The position numbers were made by a program, and so were the translations under genes. From Paralichthys olivaceus (lineage: Eukaryota; Chordata; Actinopteri; Pleuronectiformes; Paralichthyidae), in contig NC_091106.1 in assembly GCF_024713975.1 (NCBI RefSeq), positions 11,945,001-12,009,000 of the forward strand: DNA of 64,000 bases, read 5' to 3'. Every line of letters starts with the position of its first letter. The first letter of the stretch is position 1. Below, piece after piece: positions 15,201 to 25,500 of the stretch. The notes under the pieces are model-generated. The model searched no databases and had not been told where the DNA came from. It saw only the letters and a list, made by a program, of their open reading frames with translations.

Positions 15201-17071
15201 GAGTATTCGACCTACGCTGAGATGAACAGACGATTATTACCTTTTCAAGTGCCCATCAAGGAGTGAGGCGTTTTCATAAACACGACCACAGTTAATCACT
15301 GGACAAGTGTGTCTAGTTGAACTATTTATGGGGAAAGAAGCAGGTCTGCGCCTTCCTCCAAAACCAGAACTGATGGATCCAGGAGTAAGACCTAAATAAT
15401 CACAGAGGTATAATCAGATGGAGAGAATCAGTCAAATAACAAACAGTCATAGATCTATTAAAACAATGACATCCTGAACGATGTACAGGAGTCATTGCAG
15501 CAGCACAAAATAGTAGACTGGTAAATAAATCAATGGCCCTGATCCAGATTACCTGGCATCTTTAACCACATGTCTACACAGCGCTTTGCTTCTCCATTAG
15601 CAGCACTGAAAGCCAACTCCTGCTGTCCATGAACTTTTTGTAAGATCTGCTTCTCCTGAAAAAAAAAAAAACCCCAGACCAGACAACATCTTTTTCACAC
15701 ATGAGAGAAGTCAGCAGAAAACCAGCAGTGTTAAATGATCTGCAACTAATGTTCTATGAAGTTTTTACCAGTTTCCTATTTTGCCCACAGGGTGGCACTG
15801 TTGCTATTACTACTAGCAAAATACCAAGGGTTAGTGTTAGCATTGAATCCACCTGCTGAGCTCAATATAGAAACATCTGTTTTTCAGAGTATTAAATAAA
15901 CAAAATATTGTTTTATGAATTTTTTTTAGGGTATTGCACGACTCATTCTATTTTTGCATTTTTTTTCAAGGTGGTCATACAATTTTGAGTGGAGGTAAAT
16001 GTTCAGAATGAACAGGGCCTACTTTCTACACTTTCCTTTCAATAAAATTGTATTTGTATAGTCCAAATTCACAAAGTGGAGAATTCACTTTGCATTCAAA
16101 TCCAAGATGAATAAAATGACTGAAGAGAACGGTAATGTGCAGACACCTCCAAATAAAAAGGAAATTAATTACAGTCTAACAAGCTACGAGTGATCGAAGC
16201 TTACTTTACTCTGAAGTGATCTTACCTTGAATGCTCTGCATTTATCTGCCCGTTCCTTTTTCTCCATGGCCACCTGCTGTGCTAGTTTATCCAGTGTAGA
16301 CGAAACACGTGCTTTGTGGCGGGTGATTTTATCTTCAAGCTATATCGGAGAGATGGGGCACAAACCTTTTGATGCAGAAAACTCTACAGACAGGTGTTGA
16401 CACTTCCTTATAAAAACTGTTCCATTCAGCCACTCACCGCTCCTGTGAACGATGAACATCCCTCACCGTCGCTATCATCGCTCAGCAGATCAATACAATC
16501 CATCACAGGTCTTTGCTGGTTCTCCTGAAGCAAGTGCAAGACACTGTGTGAGTTAGTGTTTTATGTAAGAGACCAACATTCATCAAAGAAGTCTGTAAAC
16601 CATGTACAATGAAGAAGGGGTGGTTTAAGGCTGATAGAGGAGAACTCTGTTTGAATCACTGCAACAGCCATGAAATACATGTACGGAGATGAATTAAACA
16701 AGTATCGTGATATATTCAGTAAAGTACATAAGTTTTAATATATGTTTTGGGTCATATTGCCCAATCAAGGTGATTTTGTACTAACAATTGTCTTGTCAAG
16801 AGAATGAAAATAAGCAAGTGCTTATCTTATCAGTTGAACCTATTGATTTAGCAGCTGTGGCTAAGGGGGGAGAGCGGTCGATACTGAACCCTGAACTCCC
16901 CCAAATAGAAAAAGTTCTGCATATAGCTGCACTGAATGAATGTGTGTGTGCTGTAAAGCTCTATATAAATACAGACCATTTATAAAAAGATCTAATATGC
17001 ACACGACTCACAGATACAAACTCCACTTCCTCCTCCACCTCATCTTCGTCTGTTTGAACGGGAGAAGACAT
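11964..17071 (-). CDS. znf451: zinc finger protein 451, E3/E4 SUMO ligase
   Basis: ZNF451 is a nuclear SUMO2/3 ligase working through tandem SUMO-interaction motifs (family knowledge). Coding exons, minus strand: 17071-17012, 16524-16438, 16339-16226, 15655-15553, 15391-15241, 15140-15014, 14898-14739, 14623-14476, 14371-12900, 12206-12141, 12004-11964; all are GT-AG with consistent phase, total 842 residues. About twelve C2H2 fingers are visible, the first in CPVINCGRVYE...HLKRFDH and the last in CKTCPESFVSVQSFHNHYHSQH-like sequence. The blocks LHMSRFHGGAHLSNFL and WFCEC match human ZNF451 closely. The human protein is longer (about 1061) and has a PIN-like domain near its C-terminus; no exon for it is seen here. 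The start ATG sits a few bases after an acceptor, so the leader is spliced from a separate exon. Confidence 0.93.
12316..12530 (+). repeat. dispersed repeat family R1, copy 2
   Basis: Begins near TTTGTTTGTTTGGTTGG, then GTCAGTAGGATTCTGCAAAA, CGGATTTCCACGAAACTTGG, GGCAGATCC and, near the end, TTGGGCCTTGGCGGAAGTA. It lies in the last long znf451 intron. Confidence 0.7.
12751..12807 (-). CDS. znf451: candidate 57-nt cassette exon of znf451
   Basis: In the intron between the zinc-finger exon and the UIM exon, an acceptor (GTCATGTGCAG) precedes a 57-nt stretch that enters and leaves in phase 1 and encodes an acidic segment starting ESEDETRVTSLNVSQDN. The donor (AGAGA|gtgaag) is weak. If the donor is not used, the same exon runs to an in-frame TAA and would give an alternative C-terminus without the UIM. 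The acidic Ser/Asp/Glu composition is like its neighbours. No transcript support is available. Confidence 0.35.
15656..16225 (-). other. znf451: znf451 intron 3
   Basis: A 570-base intron. Around 16033-16075 it has a fragment reading AATAAAATTGTATTTGTATAG, similar to the ATTTGTATAGCGCC repeat seen at 43275. Otherwise nothing was recognised. Confidence 0.6.
16438..17071 (-). CDS. znf451: znf451 N-terminal exons with tandem SUMO-interaction motifs
   Basis: Exon 17071-17012 encodes an acidic start ending in EEEVEFVS. Exon 16524-16438 continues ENQQRPVMDCIDLLSDDSDG. Together they give a first SIM (VEFVSE), an inter-motif RPV and a second SIM (CIDLLSDDSD) with an acidic tail. This matches the tandem-SIM architecture that in ZNF451 holds the back-side and donor SUMO during E2 discharge (established for the human protein). 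The order and spacing are conserved, so SUMO ligase activity is expected. Confidence 0.88.
16845..16986 (+). repeat. SINE-like retroposon fragment
   Basis: Reads AGCTGTGGCTAAGGGG...GAGCGGTCG, resembling a tRNA-type A box region. It ends in CTGCATATAGCTGCACTGAATG...TGTAAAGCTCTATATAAATACAGACCATTTA, a tail I recognise from a very common teleost repeat. The middle is shortened. It lies in a znf451 intron, just before the first coding exon. Confidence 0.6.
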
Positions 17072-17078
17072 TTATCTG

Positions 17079-18053
17079 TGGGGGAACAAACAAACTCATT
17101 TAAGTGTACATGCAAAGGGGGAACAAGTTAACACAATACAGGCAGATAGATCTATAAACAGTGATGTACACACACACACAACTGTAGCTGTAGCGTTGGG
17201 GTTGCCGACTCTGGATCAGTCAAAAGTCCATAAAAGAACTTCTCAGAAGGAATATGATTATTTTAAAACCATAAATACAAGAACGGAAATGCTAGCACAG
17301 CTACCTCCCAACAGAATACAGCGTCCACGTTCATTAGGTGAGGTTGTGCAAATAAAAGCGTTTGAACGCTGTTAGCTGGTCTTTATTGTCCCCCTCATAT
17401 CGGCTCATGCTCACTGGTTCGAACGCAACTTACTCCGGAGAAAATCACGTCAGTTCCATAAAATTCAACAGAACCACAGTCAACATGAGGATCATTTCCT
17501 TTCCTCGCTTGCTACCCTGCGCCGCTCTTTAGTAGCACCTCGTGTGGGTGGAGGCTGAACTACAGCCATCTGCGCTGCTGTTAAATCGCGGTGTTGTTGC
17601 AGTACCTCCCCTTGACCCGTGGGAGCAGCACTGAGCGCCGAGCCGCTGCACGAGCGCGCCAGTGGAGGAGCGAGAGGGAAGCACCCGCCACACGCGTCCT
17701 CATGGTTTGAGTTCAACACGGTAATGTGGATTCACCCGCGCTCCAATGGAACAACCTCGGGTTTGAGCTGCTTTAAACGTTATGACATTCACACCAAGTA
17801 TCACAGTGTGTCCCGGAGAAAACCCCCATGAACGGAAACGAGTTTTTACTGTCAGTTATTGGATGTTTAACAACTTCAGCAGCTGTGAGATCCCGGATGG
17901 TACCAAACGTCAGGGTTAGCTAGTATTAGCTTTCTGGCGTCTGTAGCAACGGTTTTATCCCACGTAGCTAAAGTCCGATCGAAATTGCACCCGGCTTTAC
18001 TGTTGGATAAACATGGTGTGAACCGATGTGGATGAAGCTGAGCATCGCGTTAC
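17079..18053 (-). other. znf451: znf451 intron upstream of the start codon
   Basis: The sequence CCCCACAG|ATAAATG at the start codon is an acceptor, and CTGCAG|gtaacg at 18054/18053 is a matching donor, so this interval is read as an intron in the 5'UTR. Parts (about 17500-17730 and 17880-18050) are GC-rich with GTTAGC words and may act as promoter or alternative leader. The ORFs seen there are not recognised. Confidence 0.5.
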
Positions 18054-18200
18054 CTGCAGTTTCTCCAGATGACGAGAGGAGCAGCTCGGCTACAACTTCC
18101 CAAATCAAAACAGGCGCAGCTAGTCTGGTCTGAAACGTCATGTGTGAATGAAGCGCTCCTCTCTCTGCGCGGAGTGTGCCGCGAGGGCGGGGTTACTGAG
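18054..18200 (-). promoter_or_regulatory. znf451: znf451 untranslated first exon and promoter
   Basis: The donor CTGCAG|gtaacg ends a short exon whose 5' limit is unknown. The flanking DNA to about 18300 is CpG-containing and has no TATA box. The right limit is approximate. Confidence 0.5.
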
Positions 18201-18299
18201 TATTCAGGCCAGAAAAACGAGGTAATAAGATCCGCCCGTCTGGGTTCAGTTGTTCTGGCTGAAGTGCGAACCTGTCGCCCACTATCACTGTAAAATCCT

Positions 18300-20400
18300 C
18301 CCAGTCATGTGAATAGAAAACCGGTATGGAGTTGAAAATGTGGTCTCCAGATCAGTGTTTCCATAGTAACATAAATGATGATATGCATATGTTGGGTTAC
18401 ACAGATATCACCGCATACAGAGATTATGTGTGTAGATAGATAGATGAAAGATGGATGGATGGATGGATAAATAGATGGATAGGTAGATAGAAACATGAAC
18501 ATATACATAGATAGAGAAATAGATAGATGTACTATATTGATCCCAAATTGGGAAATTCTTGCGTTACAGCCTGTCGAGGGCATTGCACATAGAGAGAAGT
18601 AAAAGATGTAGTAAATGATGCACAATAAAGTACTAGAATACACAGTGAAGTACTAAAATAATAAAAGAGACTAAATACAAGAAATTGCAAACTATGTACA
18701 AGAGACAAGTGTGCAAATTTGCACTAGTAGAAGACAATATAATGAGGTAGGCAGGAATATGACATATATATGTGCAGAGTCACAGTAATTGCAGGAGTGA
18801 GCAGAGGTTTTTGGTGTGGACAGAAAGTAGCTCGGGGCTGTGAGAGTTCACCTTTTGACAGACATTAGGAGTTGTACTGTGTTTTTGCAGTGGGCAGGAA
18901 AGATTTCTTGTATCTGTCCTTGCGGCAGACCAAAATATGTAGTCAGCCATTATAGCCAGGAGTATCTGTATGTGAACAAATGTTTTAATGATGCTTGTAC
19001 AAGGTCCATTGTGATTATGTGGACATGTTGTAACTTGAAATAACATTAATGCCTGTGAGTAATGTGCTCCACCCAATTCAAAGCCTCTTAGATAAGTCTT
19101 CTTGAACCATGTATTGAAACCCTTGAACTGCAGCCCTGTGCAGGCATCTTGCTCCTTCTGGAAATGATCATAGTGTTAAGGCAACCCTATATATTTACAT
19201 GTATTACATTAAGTAGGAGTAGCCTACACATGTACATCAGTTTCATATATCTGTGAAAAAAAAGATAAGATGTTAAGATGTTAAATTAGATAAAGTTATA
19301 AAATGTGGTCATGTGTAAATTACAATCATATATTATGATTTTTAGACAATATTAATGTACAAAACTCGCCACATGAGACAATAACCTGCATTTGCACATC
19401 CACTGGTGACTTTTATTAGATTTACCTACCAAATACATTCTTATGAAATTCAGTACAACAGCTCTGCCTCATTAAAGCTGTACAAATCTTATAGTAGTCA
19501 ACGTTAAAATCTCAATTTATTCCACTCTGTCTGTAACTACAACCTCAATAACAAACACATAGTTGAGTTAAATTAATGTCTTTAGGAAAAAACAACTATG
19601 GATATATAACTATGAGGCATCACTACTTAATTAAGTGGACCCTGAATGTAATATATTTATACAGTTATATGTATACAGTAATATTTGCAGTATAACTGAG
19701 CATATATAGTTGCCATACCTGGAATATTATACTACAAAAATGTAGATTACCATTCTGATATATGGGAATAAGACACATCTATGATAATGTACCAGGACAC
19801 ATGCACACAATACACACAAACAATATGGCTGTATATGAAAATGTTAACATACTATATTTAGTTCTAATGAATGTCTGGCTTTTTATTCGGTTGCAATTCC
19901 TTTTGAAATAGCAAATACAACTTTGTTCAGTTTTTTTGTTTTGTTCTTTCATCTGAATGGGGGGGGGGGGGGGCTCTACATGATATCAGTTCATCCAAAA
20001 ATGACATAATCCTTGTTGGATTATGATTAGATTTGGTTTCTATTTTCCCCCCTAATCCTGCAAGTATGTGATGGACAGAGCACCTGCCTCTTCCCAGGGC
20101 CTGAAAACAAACCTCTGATATAGTGTACTGAGAACACACTGCTGTGCATCTTGTGTTATCACAATATTACTGATAAATATAGGATGATGATGCTAAATAC
20201 CTTTAATCTAAACTATATAGTTGGACTGTTGAGTTTCACAGACTCGTGTGAAACCATATACTGCTGTTATCACTATTACAGCAGCATTATGTGCCTGGGC
20301 AGTTTGGCTCTGCAGCACATCACTGCGATGCTCTGGAGAATCTGCTGACTCTCCCTGCCAGAAAGAAAAATAAATAAATTAAAAAAAACTTGCGTCTCTG
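18300..20400. other. znf451-dst intergenic region
   Basis: Low-GC DNA with a GATA/GGAT microsatellite, an old retroposon tail and a 15-base G run at 19959-19973. No exon with zinc-finger, BEN-domain or other recognisable coding sequence is visible on either strand. Confidence 0.65.
18434..18580 (-). repeat. (GATA/GGAT)n plus retroposon 3' tail, inverted
   Basis: GATAGATAGATG...GGATGGATGGATGG is followed by TATTGATCCCAAATTGGGAAATTC. Read on the minus strand, this is the GAATTTCCC...GGGATCAATA + (ATCT)n end typical of teleost LINE-related elements. Related sequence may continue to about 18960, where TTCTTGTATCTGTCCTTGCGGCAGAC also looks retroposon-derived. A second tail of this type, in the other orientation, is at 58478-58560. 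Confidence 0.6.
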
Positions 20401-20409
20401 CTGAGTCAT

Positions 20410-20616
20410 GCATTATCCCTGGCAGTAATGACACCGACAGTCCGGGCTGTCCACTGTAAACCGTTCACGCTTCGTGCGCGCGGCGCGATGCTCCACGTAC
20501 ATGTCAGCTGGAGAGTTTATTCTCATCCTGAGCCTCCAGTGTAGCGTTGGCGGAGGAGAGGAGAGGGGCCGGCTGTCTGAAGGCTGCGGGGGTCCGTCCA
20601 CCACACATCCCGCTTT
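20410..20616 (+). promoter_or_regulatory. dst: promoter region of the transmembrane dst isoform
   Basis: GC- and CpG-rich stretch (for example GTGCGCGCGGCGCGATG near 20476) directly upstream of the first dst coding exon, contrasting with the AT-rich intergenic DNA. No TATA box at a useful distance. The assignment is by position and composition. Confidence 0.45.
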
Positions 20617-22511
20617 ATGATGATCGCTGCGGCGTTTCTGGTTCTGCTCAGGCCGTACAGTATTCAATGTGTGCTGCTGCTGCTGCTGCTCCTGCTCGGG
20701 ACCATCGCGACGATCTTGTTCTTCTGCTGCTGGCACCGCAGGCTCCGTAATGGAAAACATCCAATAAAATCTGTTCTCTCCGGACGCGCAAAGAGCCGCG
20801 GTGAGTACCCGTGGCGCAGGCCGGGCAGGCGCCGCACATCCTCCTCCTCATCTTCATGTCATGTCTGTAACGTTAATGTGTTTTCTGTGTGTGTTCACAG
20901 TCTGTTTTCTATCTGCCATGGGCTGCAGCTCGCAGCGATATAGTCTGCAGCTTTTAGACGTATAGACACTGATCTGTGAAATCAAATATATAGTCTTCTG
21001 ATGTGTTAATGTGCGTAAGGACGATTGAGCTTTGAATATCTTTAAGTTTCCAACCTATTAAATGAACGTGTAACTTCTAAGTGACATGTCATGCTTGTTG
21101 GACAATGTTTGATCATAACATCTCCTCTCATCTGCTATCTGCCCTGTAGTTGGCCTCCGAACGCACCATTTTCGATCAGAGGTAGGATGAACTTTTCTCA
21201 TTATGTGCTTGAGTCATCCTGATCATTTCCATCTTATTTCTGAAGGAGAAACTGTGTTTTAAAGCATCACACAGGCTGCGTGTTATGTCAAAGTGTAATG
21301 CGACAAATCAGACTATTTGCACTTTAATCGAGGACCGCAAGACTATTTTAAGGAGCATGATGTGCGCAGTGCGCATGTGTTGTCAGTAAATAGGTGAGTT
21401 TGCAGTTTCATGTGATGGAGATGGATCGAAACTTAGTATCGTGTTCTCAGAAACACAAGGCTCGAAAGTGAAGTCTTAGTGGGCCGACAGAAAGCTTCCT
21501 ACTCAAATGTGGTCCATGTCTGATGCTGTCATGTTTAACCCAAATCCGTCGAGCTCCTGTCGATCTCAGTTTCCGTTTTACGCACGTTATTTTCAAAATA
21601 AAATATGGCACATTGAAGCCTGTAAATATAGTAAGTGCATAAAAAATAGCCTCTACTACAGCAAATATGTTATCACAAAATAAAAAGGCTTGATTCGTCT
21701 TCCTGGCATCATCAATGCAAAGATTTGTCTGTAGTTTCATTAAAAGTAAAACTAAAATGAGTTGGTGATATGACATTTTGGCACATAAACTCATCTAAAT
21801 AAAGTGCCATATAGTTTTCAAGATTGTATGTGCATTCAATACATTTAGGTCATCTGTATTCTTCAGTACTTTTTGGTGATTCTCTGTGGTTTTGAAGTCC
21901 CATAAGAATAAGCTCCAAGGTTATTTTATTGAACCACAGGACCCTGAATCCCCAACAGATCAGAGCTGTAGCCGGTGTTCAGCATCATGTATGAGGACAC
22001 AACAGCAGGGCTGATAAATACCTTCAAAGATATTATATGCAATAATAAACAGCTCAAATCAAAACTTTGATCTAAAAACATTGAACATTTTATATTGAAA
22101 TGTTTGCTTTCCCTGCATGTATTGAAGTTGCTGTATCATCTTCCTCCAACACTTCTGCCTCTGAAATCTAGGTCATGAAACAGTGCCCCCCTATTATGAA
22201 GGCTGAATTGTATCACAATCATTCTTCCTATTATGATGAAACCTTTCAATTTCTTCTGGTAAGACTGATGAAAGCTGAAAGTCAAACCTGCTGTGTGCTT
22301 GACATTTGCTCCTGTTTCCCAGGGCTTCAGGCACAGTCCACGTCACGCAAGAAGGAGCCTGCATGCTCGAGTGACAGAGGAAAAACCCAATCTGGTCGAG
22401 ATTCCTGAGAGCGAGCCCGATTCATCCTCCACGCTCAGAAAACGCAAAGTCAAAAAGAGGGTCCTACCAGAATTTTACCAGTCTGTGCAAGTCACCCCCA
22501 CACGTAAACCT
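20617..22511 (+). CDS. dst: dst isoform-1 N-terminus with transmembrane segment (three exons)
   Basis: Exons 20617-20800, 21150-21181 and 22323-22511, phases 1 and 0. The first encodes [18 protein letters not shown] and a leucine-rich hydrophobic stretch ending [14 protein letters not shown], a clear membrane segment followed by basic residues. The second gives THHFRSE. The third is basic and serine-rich, with LRKRKVKKR and PEFYQSVQ. This matches the N-terminus of mammalian dystonin isoform 1, which localises to nuclear and perinuclear membranes. The first of two adjacent ATGs was used; the second corresponds to the human start. A CTG run encodes part of the leucines. The last exon joins in phase 0 to the exon at 26602. 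Confidence 0.93.
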
Positions 22512-25500
22512 GTAGGTACCAAGCTTAACTGTGACCACGATTAACCCTGGTGATAAAGTGATTCTATATTTTGCTTGCTCTGCTCCACAGGGACACCACT
22601 GTGCTTTTTGAAGCTGTTAAGGATTCAGTAAGTTGCTCAAGGGCACAGGACAAGTGTTTGTCTCGGGCTTGAGCCCTCGATGTACTATTGAGGTGCTATC
22701 AAATGAAAAGTATGTGTTGGTACTTTGTATCCATATGGTCTATTGTTTAAGAATTTCTCATAATACAAAAAATATTCTGATCACAGATTTTAGCCAATTG
22801 TATCCAACATATAAATCCTGCAGGTTTAGCCAATCAACTGCAAACAAAGGTGCCTCCACTTCCTCCAACCATCCAGAAATGAAGCCAAAATATCTCAGAT
22901 ATGACAACCACCATCCTGCTCATTTGGAGCCAGAGTCTGCAGAGTAGTGATTTGGGGATGGAGCCATGATATCAATGTCCCACTAATATACACACTTAAT
23001 AAATCAGTTTCATCTGAAAATCAATTGTATAGCATCAAATTACTAATTAAGTAAAACATACTGGAAAAATCATCACTTGAACAAGCGATAAGAATTCCCT
23101 AAAATTATTAACCATATTTACAAAAAAATTATTTGAGTTTTTATTTGTATACATGTCCCATCCCCTAACATTCAGACCAAGGGGGTTTATGACCTATATG
23201 GCAGCCAGCCACCAGGGGGAGATCAAGATGATTTGGCATCAGTAATATTGTCAGTCTATATAGTCAATGGTTTAGCCCAAAAGAATAGAGGCTCCAAATA
23301 TATACAGTACCTGTAAGAACAGATTCTATAGACTTAGTATGAATTGTTTCATATTTGTCTTGTAGGTGATCTACTAGTGTCCTTTCTAGTCCATTTTCAG
23401 TCTTCTAAAGAATTTACAGTGTTGCTATGGATCAGTAGCTCAGCTGTTTGTCAACTCACCACAGTTTGAGGCCTTCAGCTTTTTTAAGTTTCTATCTTTT
23501 CCTGTGAATTAGCTGCACTGATTTCAAACAAGAACACGGCCACATTCCTTCAACCAGCTTCAGCTATTGCAGGTGAGGAGAGAGACATGAAACACATGGG
23601 CAGGACTGGAAGTATTTACTCAAGGGGACGTGAATCAGAGGCATAAACACACCTCCCCACATTCACAACTTCTTGACTGTTTTGGGCATGTCAGTGCTTG
23701 AATGTCTTTTACTGTTTTCAGAGTTTAAATAATTGTATTAATGATTATCTCTTCTGCAATCACTTCAAGCCATAACTGTTGTGTGGGGTCCAAATCTAGG
23801 TCAAAACTTGTCCTGAACCGTGATGCTGGAACTGACGAACCTTTTGATTGTTACAATGTCATGTTTCTGGTTGTTGTGCTGCAATCTACTGATAACACAC
23901 TCAAAGGGTTTGGTGCTTTTGTGTGAAAACAGATAAGAACCTGGGAGATGGGTTTTCCTGTCAATGTTTTTTTTGTTGTGCCTTTGAATCCAATGATTTG
24001 TTGCCATGGGTGAGACAAAATCTGTATGTTTCTAATTTTATTGTTATAGTGGGTCTTAAATACTTAAAGGTACAGTGTTTAGAATTTAGTGATATCTAGT
24101 GTTGAAGTTACATGTTGCAGCTGAACACCCCTCATCTCACCCTCTCCTTCCAAACATGAAAAAGAACCTGTGGTAGCTTCAGTTGTCACAAAAACTCAAA
24201 GATGTTTAGTTTGTCCAGTCTGGACTAATGTAAAAAACATGGCGGCCTCTGTAGAGAGGACCCCCTCAATGTGAATATCAAATATTTCAATATAAAGGGC
24301 CTTTTCTGGGGTAAAGAAAACTACAATTCATACAATTTAGATGAAACGAAATAGTGAAAACATCATGAGGATTATTCTACATTTAATTTCTGCCCTTTCA
24401 CCTAAATCTTACACACTGGAACTTTAATGTGGCAGTGAGCAAAAGTCAAAACTGTGTTTGCTAATATTCTTACTAGAGAAAGAGCATTTCACAAAAGAAT
24501 GCCATTTAATGAAATCATGAGAGCTCCATGATGTTCTGTAAGTGAGACTACTTTAATATGTAATAGAACGGCATAAACTAGTGCAGACAGAGATCAGCCC
24601 ACCATGCATCATTCATGATTTATTTACATGTTTAAAAATGAATGATGCAGAATGCTCGCTTTGTCTTGGTGAGATCTTATTTTTTGTGTGTTATCTGATA
24701 ATCTCTTTAAATAACCCTGTGTACGGCACCTACTGACTTCTTCACAGTTTATACACAGCACGGTCAGAAACGGACTATTTTAGATTCAAGTGCATTTTTA
24801 CATCATTTTAATAGGTACTGTATATACATGTGTATTTAGGGCATTAGGGCTTGATCATAATCATTTGTGTCACAGACTGATGCCCTGTAGCCACGTTTTC
24901 AAATGTTACCGACAAACAAAAGGAAACTACAATGTTCATTTTTAACTGAAACCGCTCCTGAGCAAAGAATGTCCGGTATTAACAAAGAAAAAAAAGAATT
25001 TTGTACATGCCCTAATGGAGAGGATAAGCCTCGTATTAAGTGATGGGGGAGGGCCTCCAATCCCTCAACTATTCTTATCCCTTTTCAGTTATATAAAAGT
25101 AAATGGAAAAAAACACTTCTGAGGGAATATTCCTGTAATATCTGAAACAAATGATTATTTAATTGATTATTTCATAATAGTGAGCACTAACTTTCCTCAA
25201 ATTGTGGAGTTTTCCCCTTTTAGAAGGAATTATTAATAAGCAGAGAGCTGATAAAATGCAAAGCCAAGCTGACCCTGAGTTTTATCCTGATGAAAAGTGA
25301 TGTAATGAATAAAACGGCTGCTGCTAGCGTTGCGTGTTGCTTTTATCAGCTCGTGCAGATTCACACTGAATCTGAAACTGTCTGTTTAAAACCAGAAATT
25401 ATTTTCTCTTGCTCCTGTAAGAAGTTTAAGTTCATCCTGCACAGTTTACATTTCATGGATCCAGATTTACCCCAAAAAATACTTTTCCCCCTTTTTATCA

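Noticed and set aside
20648-20857. Minus-strand frame with an alanine run over the dst transmembrane exon
   Set aside because: Reverse complement of the CTG-encoded leucine run; not a gene.
22633-22947. 104-codon + strand frame after dst exon 3
   Set aside because: Overlaps a dispersed repeat and lacks any conserved protein signal.
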